From Rhipicephalus microplus (taxonomy: Eukaryota > Arthropoda > Arachnida > Ixodida > Ixodidae), in contig NC_134702.1 in assembly GCF_043290135.1 (NCBI RefSeq), positions 193,286,491-193,350,490 of the forward strand: a stretch of 64,000 nt of DNA, in the 5' to 3' direction. A model generated the notes under the pieces. The model saw only the letters and a program-made list of their open reading frames with translations, was not told where the DNA came from and searched no databases. Below are positions 54,562 through 64,000 of this stretch, in pieces (the stretch's first letter is position 1; each line of letters begins with the position of its first letter). Position numbers and translations under genes: made by a program.

Positions 54562-57500
54562 AAACAAATCCTAATATAATTTTACTTCAAGAGTCTTGGC
54601 TTTCACTAAACCGAACATTTACTCTGAAATATTTTCGAACATTTAGACTGGATCGGCCAGGTAGAGGAGGTGAATTATTGGTTCTAATATCTTCAAAAAT
54701 GTGTCATCATGTTTCTGTAACTTTTGAACATATTTGTCCGGATTTTGAATTGTTAGGAATAGATTGTTTGTTACCTAACTCCAACAGGATTACCGTGAAT
54801 AATGCGTACTTTCCAAATGGAGTAAGACGCACAGATCACCTAGATTGTGTTATCAAGAATTCTTCGTCAAATTCAATTTTATTGGCTGGAGATTTTAACT
54901 CGCATCGCACTTCTTGGGGGCTTAAAACAGATGGCTGTGGCAAAAGATTGTGGAATAGGTTGCAGGATAATAATTTTCGCTGCCATAACTCTGGACAAAT
55001 AACCTTTCTACACGGGATAAGCTCATCAACATTAGACCTAACATTTTCTTGTGGCCAGTTTATGATTTCATCGTGGGAAACGTTTGATAATGGGACGAGT
55101 AGTGATCATGTACCAATTACCTGTGAAATAATGCTACCACAACTTACCTCTGCTATCCGGCAACAACGGTTCACCAACTATAAAATTTATAAAACTGTTT
55201 TAAACTCCGCGCTCTCGTTATTGAGAGGACGCGTCGGACAGCAACGAGCTGCTTCAGTCGTAGCGTGTCTAAGTGACTCTATCCAGCCGGCAGAGTTTTC
55301 TGTTAAGTACGGCAGCACACCGTCAAATTCAGCTTGGTGGAATGAAGATTGTACGCTTGCGTATAGGCGACGTAAGGCTACTTGGAAACGTTTACGCCAC
55401 AACCATACTCCGAAAAATTGCGTTGACTATAAATTCCACGCAGCGCTGTTTAAACGTACAGTTGCAATAGCTAAAGATAAACACATTTCTGACTTACAAT
55501 CGCGTTTATCAAAACCCGATAAAAGATCTGCCCTGTACAGGTTTCTACGGAACAAAAAATTGACGAAGGTACCAGCATATTCGCATACAGTAGTGCTGTC
55601 TCCTAAAGAGACAACAGATTTGTTAGAGGGCATCGCGAAAGGACTTGAAGCGCGTTTCGCTTCGTCATGCTTGAGACCTGTGACATTCAAAAGCGCAACC
55701 TCGGACTTTCAGGAAGTCACTATGGCTGAACTGGCTGATGTCATACTAACTGTAAAGCAAGCAGCTCCCGGTCCAGATCAGATTACAAACTCTATGATTA
55801 AATTAATATTTAATTCCCATTCCTAGGAGCTTTTGAATATTGTTAACTGCTCCTTACAGCACACACAAATTCCAAGCGCATGGAAAGTTGCTAAAGTTGT
55901 GTTGCTGCGAAAAAATCCAAGCCTCGGATGTGTCCTAGATAACATTCGGCCAATTTCGCTTACTTCAAACCTAGTTAAAATAATTGAAAGAATTCTTCAT
56001 AGAAGGCTCAGTAAATTCATCGCTCGTCAGGACATTCTTTCACCAAGGGAAGTAGGATTTAGACAGGGGTGCTCTATATGGTCGGCTCATGTTGATTCGG
56101 AAAGCCGAATTCGCCTTGCAAAAGTATCTGGTGAGCTTTCTGCATTGGTCACGTTAGCTATCGCAAAAGCCTACGATAGTGTGGAATACAGTACATTAAT
56201 TTCAAGATTAGTGGACTGTGAGGTTCCCAAGTACATTATATCTTGGGTTCAGGAGTTTCTCTTTGAGAGACAATTCTTTTGTTGCCACAAGGGAATTACT
56301 TCTGCCTCATATAAGCAAACAAGAGGTGTTCCACAAGGATCAGTCCTGTCACCTCTTTTATTTAATATATTATTATCATCTATTCCCGTTCATAAAAATG
56401 TCCCTCTTTATGTCTACGCCGATGATATTGCTTTTTTCTTGTCATCCCGAGATATGAATAGTTTATATCAAATGTTGCAGTCATATTTGAGTGAGCTTGA
56501 GGTATGGCTTGGCGGGCTCTCTTTTTCACTTAATGTTAGTAAATGTGCTCTGCTTGTATTCCCTCTATCCGTTCCCGTATTTCTTTCACTGCATTATCGA
56601 AATGATCCGATTCCACAAGTAACAGCGCTAAAATATCTTGGTATTGTTTACGTGGACAATTTAAATTGGCAGCAACAAATAGAATCAAACACCCGTAAAG
56701 CAGAAAGTGCTGTAGAATTGCTCCGCCGGTTTTGCAATAAGAATTCAGGGATGCGCAGGGATACGTTACTTATGATATATAAACTTTACGTACGCCCAAT
56801 TCTGGAGTTTGGCTGCGTTCTGTTTTCTGGAAATGCTGAGTACAAATTATGACCACTTATATTGCTAGAAAGGCAAGCTCTGCGGCTGTGTCTCGGGCTA
56901 CCTAGGTGTGTAGCGAATAGCGTGCTTTATTTGGAAGCTAGAATCATTCCACTTGATGCTAGATTTCGACAGCTTACTGTGCAAACATGTTTAAAACTTT
57001 ACGATGCACCCCTCTTCTGTTCTCAGACAGTTTTCATCAAACATCCAGTTTCTTTCTTTCAGCGCCCGTGGTCTCGTTATCAAAGACCCCAAGTCAATTT
57101 CGTCGAGTCTCTGTTATCAAATCTTCACGTTTCCCTCCGGCATTTAACTCCCCAAACCCAATGCTCGGTGCCAGTTGACTTAATTTTCGATGATATTTTT
57201 CCAAAAAATGCCAAGTTACTTCCAAAGCATGTTCTGGAGGGCCTCCTTCAAGACCATCTAAAGTCATTTTCCTAAATACGTAGTAATTTCGACGGACGCA
57301 ACGCAAAATCTTCAGAAGGCTGGAGTAGGTATTTTTTCTCATCAGCTTAATTGGTCTTTTGCGCTTCGATTGCCTGACTTCACACCAATTTATCTCGCAG
57401 AATTCCTGGCTAATACATTGGCTCTTCGAAAACTAAGTTATCAGCAATCAAAAGCTATTACTTTTTCGTATGCTTTGTCTGTATGTACACATCTAACGTC

Positions 57501-58362
57501 CGCAAAGAAGTCTCCTCTTCTCAGGATATTTTGGTCTCTCGTACCGCATAGCCTATCAGAAGTTCGGTTTATTTGGGTCCCCGGGCATGCTGGAATTGAA
57601 CTAAATGAAATTGCTGATTCGCTCGCTTTGGCATCTTTAAATTTCCCGGTGGTGCTAGTAACTTTACAGTTTCCTTTTATTACTGCCGATCGATTCAAAC
57701 GCCTGTTAATCTTAAAAATGAACGAAACGTCGCTTCTACAATCTGAAGAATTTCGGCACTTGCAATTCACATGGAACACCGCAAAATGCCTTTCCCGTCA
57801 ATGTGAGGTGACCCTCACAAGCTTTCGCTGTAGAGTTCCTCTGTTAAATTTTTATCTCAACAAATCAGGATTTTCATTAACTAACCTATGTGTATTTTGT
57901 AATGAACCGGAAACAATAGATCACTTTCTTCTCACATGCCGCCTCTTCGCCTCACTGCGCCGAATAATTCTTGAAAGACCGATTGGTATGCTCGAATTGC
58001 CAGTCAATACATCCACCCTATTATCGTTCGGAGCCAGTCAGTTGAGTGTGGGCCACAGTGCTATTCTCTCAGCGCTACATAAATTTATTCAGGCAACCGG
58101 AAGGATACGCTGCTAGTGGTACTGCCAGATATATCAAATTCTTTCTTCCCCTTCCTCATTCTTGTTAATTTGTTTTATACATTCTGGTTTATCGTACTCT
58201 TCTGCAATTTTTTCACGTTTTTTCAAAGGAACTATATTATTGTTTCTATCTAATTTCTTTTTTTAGCAAGCGTTATAAAAAATGATCTATCAAGAGGTAC
58301 AGTGTGGCCAATCCCCCATGTGGGTATGAGCCAAAATCTCCTAGGAGACAAGACAAGACAAG
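54555..58362 (+). mobile_element. 5'-truncated, inactivated non-LTR retrotransposon with RNase H
   Basis: Endonuclease, RT, RNase H and a C-terminal Cys/His motif appear in order on the plus strand. A 3' UTR follows, with GTGGCCAATCCCCCATGTGGG near 58308 and a tail of ACAAG units at about 58343-58362. ORF1 is missing. The frame is broken by a TAG at 55824, a TGA at 56850 and one frameshift near 57265. It is AT-rich like its surroundings, unlike the GC-rich element at 31.4 kb. The fragment nested at 52517 is from the same family. Confidence 0.88.
54558..58116 (+). pseudogene. endonuclease-RT-RNase H polyprotein, broken
   Basis: Endonuclease motifs are NIILLQESW, LLAGDFNSHR and TSSDHVPIT (54570-55130). 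RT follows in the same frame after the TAG at 55824-55826: IRPISLTS (about 55948), motif A reading VTLAIAKAYDSV, RGVPQGSVLSPLLFN (56320-56365) and YADD (about 56415). The first motif A aspartate, normally in LDI, is Ala here, so polymerase activity is lost. A TGA at 56850-56852 and a frameshift near 57265 follow. RNase H shows STDAT, AEFLANTLAL, then SYALS where an SD(A/S) is expected (third acidic residue lost), and WVPGHAGIELNEIAD. It ends with CVFCNEPETIDHFLLTC (Cys/His) and a TAG at 58114. Confidence 0.87.
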
Positions 58363-59129
58363 AAAGGACACCCCAAGGCAGTCTCACTTCAGGCTTGAAA
58401 ACACTAGTGCGCAGCAGCAATATATTTTTTACTCAATCATATGGTAGGCTCTAAGAATCAAAACACACTGCTACAATAAAAAAATTAATCACGCGAACAC
58501 TTCAAAATATAATAAAACCTTTTTTCATCACTGGACAAATGGTGTCAGGAACGCTTAAGACCAACAAATACTGCGCGTGCTCTCTAAAATAAACTTACCA
58601 GAAAGAATTAACTACTTATGTGAAGCTACGCCTCACACTTGTGTGTTATTATGGAGGGATCAACCATGTTTTTTTCCTGATCACTTCCGTAAAGTTAGGT
58701 TATCATTCGCCTATTATAAGGTATTACTGTCACGTACATGTACGCAGGTTAACGCTTAGTGGCACACATCAATCTCGTCGGCTAACGCCCGTGATATAGC
58801 ATACTGGTTCTCCCAAATGCTTTAAATAGCCACAGCTGGCCTATGATTAAACTTGATTGTGTTCATGATGAATGGTGACGCATTTTGCAACAATAAAATG
58901 ACAGTTTCAAAGAAACAGGCCTGCGCTATTCGTAATGTATTATAACTGTAAGTTTACCCTGCAAAATAAAATTCATTCCAAGTAGCTTCCGCAGCAACCG
59001 TAGCTTCCGCTATAACGCACAAACGCTCTAGTGAAGGCCTTATTGAAACTTTTGCGTGCTGTTGGCCTATTTATTAGGCTACAGCACCCCAGTTCATACT
59101 TTTTTGTTTTCTCGTTCGTGCGTCCACTT
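58363..59129. other. unassigned intergenic sequence
   Basis: Nothing recognised. Confidence 0.45.
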
Positions 59130-59260
59130 CACTCTTTGTTTTCTTTTCCAACTTTATTTCCCATTCTCCCTTCTTTAAGCGCAGGGTAACAAACCAGATG
59201 CTCCAAATTCTGATTAACCTCCCTGCCTCCCGCTGATTTTGTTCTCTTTCGCTTCTTATA
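59130..59260 (+). repeat. possible 3' UTR remnant of a tick non-LTR element
   Basis: GCGCAGGGTAACAAACCAGATG...CTGATTAACCTCCCTGCCTCC resembles the pyrimidine-rich 3' UTR I associate with abundant tick non-LTR elements (CGCAGGGTAGCCAACC...GGTTAACCTCCCTGCC). This is from memory of the pattern; no coding part is present here. Confidence 0.4.
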
Positions 59261-60180
59261 CGCAGTGGTTCTGTGGGTGGGGGGCGGCATTTACTTTTAA
59301 TATCGCAAGTGACCAGCTTGCCTAAAAGGCTGCTCTCTCAAGGAAAAAAATATCGTTTAAGAAATAGATGTGTATCGTCCTGCATTAGCAAAATACAAGC
59401 TTATAACTGGCATGAACACAATTGAAAATCCCATTTGCATTAAACTTATGGTTCTATACGGGAGTGCCTGGATATCCAATCCAGTTTAGCGGTTCGGGTA
59501 TGTCAGTGCGAACTAGTTCATGTCTAAGACATCTTTTAACTGCGTTCGTTTTTATATTATCGAAATTTAAACGTGGTGGAAAAGTTGACCCGTGAATATT
59601 ATTGCTGAAACTTTCTAAGTTTTTAAAATTTCTACCCTACGTCACAATGACAGAAGTAATTTATTAGGTAGAGTACCTTTTGGAACGCCAAGTTGCGTAC
59701 TTACTATGTGATGTGGAACAAGTAACAAGTCGATAGCAGAATGAATGACTCGATATTGAGGCGTGAACGTTAGGCAATGTTGAAAAATAAAATGTTCAGA
59801 TAAATGTAAGCATCCCTCGTAGTATTCGCAATGTTCTGGTGAGACATGCCATAAATGTGACTATGCAGGTGATAACAATGCGAAAAAAATTGCTCGGCTT
59901 CAACGAAGCAATGCCGGGCTTCATCCCTGCAGAGCCTGTTGGAAGAATTCTGGGGCTGGCTTGGCTAGAATTCCGCACCCTCATCCCTATATTCCACCCA
60001 TTTCTATGCTCTAGAATGGTATGCTTTCTGTCTTTTTTCATTTACTGCACCGTTCTTTTGCATCACATTACTGTTCAGTCCATTCCTTTTTCCTGCTCGT
60101 CCTTACAATTTGTTTTTCTTATGCTCTCTCCTGCTTCTCAACCCCACCATTTGTCTTCTTTACCCTCACTTTTTTTTTCA
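59261..60180. other. unassigned intergenic sequence
   Basis: A 141-codon plus frame (59839-60264) runs into the SINE at 60186 and is Phe/Ser-rich from pyrimidine-rich DNA; it is not considered a gene. Confidence 0.45.
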
Positions 60181-60185
60181 ATTAC

Positions 60186-60415
60186 AGTACATGGGGTATT
60201 ACGTCCCAAAATCGCGATCAGATTACGAGAGACGCCATATAGTGCAGAGATCCAGAAATTTTGAGCATCCGGTGTTCTCTAACCTGCCCTGACATCGCAC
60301 AGTACACAGACCTCTACTATTTAACCTCCATCGAAACGTGAGCGCTATGAACGTGTTCGAACCCTAGACCTTTGGGCCAAAAGCCGAACACTTTAACCGT
60401 TACACCATGGCTGCA
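60186..60415 (-). mobile_element. diverged SINE copy, minus strand
   Basis: ACATGGGGTATTACGTCCCAAAATC...GATTACGAGAGACGCC is the reversed 3' half, and GTGTTCGAACCCTAGACC (B box reversed) followed by ACCGTTACACCATGG the tRNA-like head. Full length but with many substitutions, so an old copy or a distinct subfamily. Confidence 0.72.
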
Positions 60416-60419
60416 GATT

Positions 60420-61080
60420 TACTTCTCCTTCCACCCCTTACTATAGTGGTCTCGACATCTTGGAGTGGCACCCTTTCGCGTCAGTTTGTGGACTCCGCTC
60501 TCGACCGCACTGCAGCAGCCGCTGCTCATGTGTGTGGACCGTCTGCTTCTTGTAGGAACAATGTCGAGCAAACAGCCTAACGAGCGTCAACTAACGCAGA
60601 CAACGAATGTTTTCGAGTGAAATTACGAGTTGTATTTTTAGCTGCAGCAGGAACGACAGGCCAAGAAACCTCTCAGATGGCCAATGAGCAGTCTGATGCC
60701 GCCGACCACACTGCTGGATAAAAAGTATATACGTAGTATATACTTACGTACCGCTATCGTGTAGGTACCTTATTGATGTTTACTTTTGTATATTTATTCG
60801 TCAGTATTGAACTAATGTAAGAGCAATAATTATGCAACAGAGCTCCAGGGTTATGTAAAAGCAAGTGCTTACGTTAAACACCTCTTACAGCGGTTCTTAC
60901 GTACTGAGACCAGTAACAGTGAATGCATTCCTAACAAATATATTTCAACACTTAGCCTTCGCGACAAGTGCAAACATTTATTTCCCATAGTCAGACCATG
61001 TATGACGCAAATTTTTTCATGTCACACGTACTTAGTTTGAATAGTCACTTAATATTAGTTTTAAGAGGCACACGCCGAGT
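60420..61080. other. unassigned intergenic sequence
   Basis: Nothing recognised. Confidence 0.45.
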
Positions 61081-61082
61081 GT

Positions 61083-61147
61083 AATGTATGATTGTGAGCC
61101 ACGCTGTAGTGAAGGGTTCTTGTTTAACGTGCACTAAAATATAAGCT
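61083..61147 (-). repeat. SINE 3' fragment, minus strand
   Basis: TGTATGATTGTGAGCCACGCTGTAGTGAAGG, then GTTCTTGTTTAACGTGCACTAAAATATAAGC, follow the reversed body of the Ruka-type SINE. Head and tail are absent and a short internal deletion is present. Confidence 0.55.
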
Positions 61148-61177
61148 CTCTAGGATTTTCGACGCTATAGAAAATAT

Positions 61178-61295
61178 TGTTACGTAAAAATGACACATGC
61201 GTATGGCGTCGACTAAGATGGAAGACAGCACGCACAACCGACAGACCACTTCCTCGTTGTCGTCTTCTGACCGCTGATACGTCAGCTACGTAGCA
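61178..61295 (-). repeat. short (118-bp) LTR of a gypsy-type element
   Basis: The segment begins TGTTACGTA and ends TACGTAGCA, a near-perfect terminal inverted repeat with TG...CA ends. It directly abuts a polypurine tract and lies downstream of the integrase. Very short LTRs are known in the mag lineage of Ty3/gypsy. The partner LTR is not in the window, so the borders rest on one copy. Confidence 0.55.
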
Positions 61296-61315
61296 TTACC
61301 CCCCCCCCCCCCCCG
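61296..61315 (-). promoter_or_regulatory. G-homopolymer polypurine tract
   Basis: About seventeen C in a row on the plus strand (61299-61315), read as G on the element strand next to the LTR. Confidence 0.6.
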
Positions 61316-61341
61316 TGGTAAAAGCGCCGTCTCGGTGCACA

Positions 61342-62165
61342 TTAACTACGGTCTTCAGTAGGCAGGTGGTAAGGTTTTAGCCTGCTGACGTGCACAACAT
61401 CACTGGGTGTGGTTGCAGGCAGGCGTGTGGTCTCAGATGCAGGAATGATGTCATAGGTGACGTCGGTTACCTGGCGGATGATGCGGTAAGGACCCATGTA
61501 GCGAGACAACAACTTCTCTGATAAGCCAACTCGACGAACTGGGCACCACAGGAGAACAAGAGAACCGGGTGAGAAGTGAACGTCAGCATGCCGGCTAACG
61601 TAGATGGTTTTCTGGGTGGCTTGCGAAGCCGAAATTCTAGAGTGGTCGATCTGACGTGCGTGGTCGGCATGAGCAATAGCGTCGCGTGCATATTCGGTTG
61701 ACGGCATTGTAGTGGTTGGAAGTAGGGTGTCGAGTGGTAACTTCGGATCACGGCCAGAAAACAAATAAAAGGGTGAATAACCAGTAGTGTCGTGGCGCGA
61801 AGAATTGTACGCGAAGGTCACGTGAGGTAGCGCCAGGTCCCCGTCATGGTGGTCGGAGGACACATACATCGCGAGCATGTCCGTTAGGGTCCGATTTAGT
61901 CGTTCGGTAAGGCCATTTGTTTGGGAATGGTAGGAAGTGGTCAGCTTGTGGTGCGTCGAAGAAGAGCGCAGAAGATCGTCGATCACACGGGACAAAAATG
62001 CGCGGCCATGATCTGTGAGTAATTGACGAGGAGCGCCATGGTGTAGGATGACGTCGTGGAGCAAAAAGTCCGCAACGTCAGTAGCGGTGCTGGTGGGGAG
62101 CGCTCGAGTGATGGCATACCTAGTCGCGTAGTCTATAGCAACGGCGACCCACTTGGAATCAACTG
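61342..62165 (-). pseudogene. gypsy integrase, N-terminally cut by a rearrangement
   Basis: The integrase inserts the cDNA into chromosomal DNA in intact elements. Starting at KWVAVAIDYATRYAITRALP (about 62160), it shows LLTDHGRAF and NGLTERLNRTL (second Asp and Glu of the catalytic triad), then a MGPYRIIRQ GPY module and a conserved tail SDVVHVSRLKPYH before TGA-side stop at 61342. The HHCC finger and the first catalytic Asp (in the segment before KW) are missing, because homology ends at the junction near 62165. The frame remains open to 62304 only by reading gag antisense. No stop interrupts the remaining domain. Confidence 0.85.
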
Positions 62166-62174
62166 GCGGCTCGT

Positions 62175-63077
62175 GCACAGACGTCGACGGAGTCGTACGT
62201 CGCGTACATTCACGACGGCATCGCCCTATGCCGCCAGATTGACGAGCACTTGAGTGAGTCGGAGAAAGTAGCCCATGTGCTGAAAGGCATAGCAGACGAC
62301 ACATTTAATCTTCTAGTCTACAACAACGTTGCCACCATCGACACCATCATTAAAGAGTGCCGGCGGTTCGAAGAAGCCAAGAGCCGCCGTATTACTCAGC
62401 GATTCACCCGGCTGCCCAACACGGCCGCAACCTCATCATGTGAAGCCGCCCGCCAGTCCCCCACGTATGACAACGTCACACGCATTGTTCGTCGGGAAAT
62501 CGAAGCCGCCTGTCCGGCTCCTCCTCAGCCACCCGTTTTCGCAACGCTCGCCTCTGACCAACCACAGCCGTCAGTGGCGTTAATGCAAGCTGTAGTGAGG
62601 CAGAAGTTTGCGAACCTCGGACTTCCATCAGCATGTCCCTTGACTCGCCCTGAAGTGCCGTCCTACTCCCGAGGACACGCTCGCCGTTCACCTCCAACAA
62701 TGTCCTCCCGTAACCCTTCGGAATGGTGAACACCCGACGACTGGCCTATTTGTTTTTCCTGCCACCAGCCTGGGCACGTTTCTCGCTATTGCCGCTGCCG
62801 TTGGTCAAACCAACCACGTCAGACTTTCTCTACCTCGGCGCTCATGCATCCGACGACCCCTCGACGTTCAGTCGCCGCGCCCTTCAATTTCTATTCGTCG
62901 TCATCTTACGAGCCTTCCACTGACGCCCCATTGCCCGGTCACCGCTACCCTGATGTTCCTTCGTCCGGTCGCCGCAGCTCTCGCTCCCCGTCACCGCTAC
63001 GTCGCCAATCCCGCTCTCCGCCACCTCGGCGCTTTTCATCGCCGAGCTTCTCTGGACGACCGCAGCAGGAAAACTAG
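62175..63077 (+). pseudogene. gag C-terminal part with CCHC knuckle, one nonsense codon
   Basis: The frame opens at the junction with SYVAYIHDGIALCRQIDEHL, then SESEKVAHVLKGIADDTFNL and IIKECRRFEEAKSRR, a typical Ty3/gypsy capsid C-terminal domain. A TGA at 62727-62729 interrupts it, and the same frame then carries CFSCHQPGHVSRYC (CCHC zinc knuckle) and an Arg/Ser/Pro-rich tail ending with a TAG at 63077. The capsid start is missing. Confidence 0.82.
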
Positions 63078-63660
63078 ATATTGCAGCTTATAGGGGTGAA
63101 GCTGCAATACCAATGACGGCCGAAAATCCTCTACTGACGCTTCCCACGCACCATAGCCTGCATGAAGTACAAGTCGACCATGTTCCTGTGACCGCCCTCA
63201 TTGACACAGGTGCTACCTGTCTATTATGAGCGCTTCTCTACGCTGACGCTTACAGAAGAATATGACGCCATCTACGACGCAGGCAATACGTGTTGCCGAT
63301 GGCGGTACTGTACCAGTAATCGGAATGTGCACTGCTCGTGTCAGCATTGCCGGTCGTCACGCCGCGGTCTTTTTTGCCGTGCTAGCCTGCTGCCCTCATG
63401 ACCTCATACTTGGCCTTGATTTCCTTTCGGCACACTCGGCCTTAATTGATTGTTCGTCTGGTACCCTCAGCCTTGATCTACCAATCTTTGTCGACTACTC
63501 TGCAAAGCCCACCAGCCGCTTGAGCCCAACCACTTTCGTTCGCCTGCCACCTCGAGCCGTCACGTACGTGTCTTTGTCATCGACCCCTCGCGTTCCTGAC
63601 GGTGATTATATCGTGAGGGGTGAAACATTAACTTCGGTTTCACCCCTCAAGTGTTGCCCT
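63074..63660 (+). pseudogene. gypsy aspartic protease, frameshifted
   Basis: Pol starts in another frame overlapping the gag stop. ALIDTGAT (63196-63219) is the aspartic protease active site. A frameshift near 63222 and a stop in the flap region follow; then VADGGTVPVIGMC and HDLILGLDFLSAHSALID (the family's ILGxDFL motif) appear from about 63285. Intact enzymes cut the Gag-Pol precursor. Confidence 0.8.
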
Positions 63661-63998
63661 GCCAGATGTCTCTAGCCCAGCTAACTGCCATAACAGAGGA
63701 CGATGTCAGTGTTGTCGCTGTATCTGCTCTTGATAGAAGCGCAGTCTCACGGTCACCCAGCTCAGACGATCGTATTTTTCGAAACATGATTGGATCGGAG
63801 CTGTCGCCTCACCAGGCCGACGCTCTCTGCCAAGTTTTGGCCTCATACAGTGGCATTTTTGACACCGACGATCGTCCTTTGGGCCAGACTAAAATTGTCA
63901 CTCAAGGAATTGACACTAATGACTCTGCGCCCATTCACCGTCGGCCGTACCGCGTGTCAGCGTCCGAGCGAGAAGTGATTCAGAAAGAAGTGGCCTAA
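63651..63998 (+). pseudogene. N-terminal part of gypsy reverse transcriptase
   Basis: After another frameshift near 63650, LSPHQADALCQVL, YSGIFDTDDRPLGQT and PIHRRPYRVSASEREVIQKEV match the segment that precedes the RT fingers in Ty3/gypsy pol. A TAA at 63996-63998 interrupts it two bases before the window ends. Catalytic motifs would lie beyond the window. Confidence 0.82.
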
Positions 63999-64000
63999 AT

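Larger units (their letters stand above)
62166..64000 (+). mobile_element. gypsy-type gag-pol segment, plus strand, running off the window
   Basis: Gag C-terminal half, zinc knuckle, protease and the N-terminal part of RT follow one another on the plus strand, head-to-head with the minus-strand integrase. Gag begins in mid-domain, so the 5' LTR and gag start are absent. RT continues past 64000. Confidence 0.85.

Noticed and set aside
62166..62304. Integrase frame extending to 62304
   Set aside because: The extension is antisense to gag; true integrase homology ends at about 62165.

Overview
The window looks like nuclear DNA of a hard tick, probably a metastriate ixodid. It carries several copies of the tRNA-derived SINE family known from ticks as Ruka (A box TGGTCTAGTGG, B box GGTTCGAATCCC, ATCAATCAAT 3' end). 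It also has tick-style non-LTR retrotransposons with RNase H domains and C-terminal Cys/His motifs, and Ty3/gypsy elements whose integrases carry a GPY motif. Genes are sparse, introns are likely, and no operons, CRISPR arrays or prokaryotic signals are seen. The taxonomic call rests on recognised repeat families; I could run no search.

Layout. 1-5000: mostly unassigned sequence with a tRNA-like SINE head (1648-1735), a dispersed repeat with a perfect 13-bp hairpin (1827-2105) and a repeat with a GGGCCCG terminus (2680-2965). 5010-6775: broken three-exon PIF/Harbinger-type transposase gene. 9575-9841: textbook SINE insertion with a 14-bp target-site duplication (TSD). 10935-11085 and 19468-20470: pieces of one non-LTR family. 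16674-18440: strong hairpin, (ATCT)n microsatellite and a tandem array with an exact 147-bp period. 20730-22095: 5'-truncated RTE-clade insertion bounded by a perfect 12-bp TSD. 23156-24490: SINE copies and minisatellite. 25580-27715: decayed RNase H-bearing non-LTR element, minus strand. 28676-29395: the best host gene candidate, the terminal exon of a glycine-rich, probably secreted protein on the minus strand.

31429-37128: a full-length two-ORF non-LTR retrotransposon (gag-like ORF1 with zinc knuckles; ORF2 with endonuclease, reverse transcriptase and RNase H), flanked by an 11-bp TSD and damaged only by one extra T in a T7 run. 39815-44712: Ty3/gypsy element, minus strand, with two 407-bp LTRs that differ at only 3 sites by my count, yet with three nonsense codons and loss of the nucleocapsid/protease segment. 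45940-47545: two SINE copies. 50300-53514: older non-autonomous LTR element whose 5' LTR (right-hand copy) is split by a nested non-LTR fragment. 54555-58362: another non-LTR element with stops, a frameshift and lost catalytic residues. 60186-61147: SINE remnants. 61178-64000: a gypsy-type element rearranged so that a minus-strand integrase plus short LTR lies head-to-head with plus-strand gag, protease and the start of RT.

The coding signal is therefore almost wholly that of mobile elements of different ages. Copy-and-paste enzymes (endonuclease/RT, integrase) would come from elements such as these, and the SINEs and the non-autonomous LTR element depend on such enzymes in trans. I found no convincing new multi-gene system. 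The most informative points are the nearly intact non-LTR element, the young but defective gypsy copy, the nucleosome-length satellite, the head-to-head gypsy junction and the glycine-rich exon.
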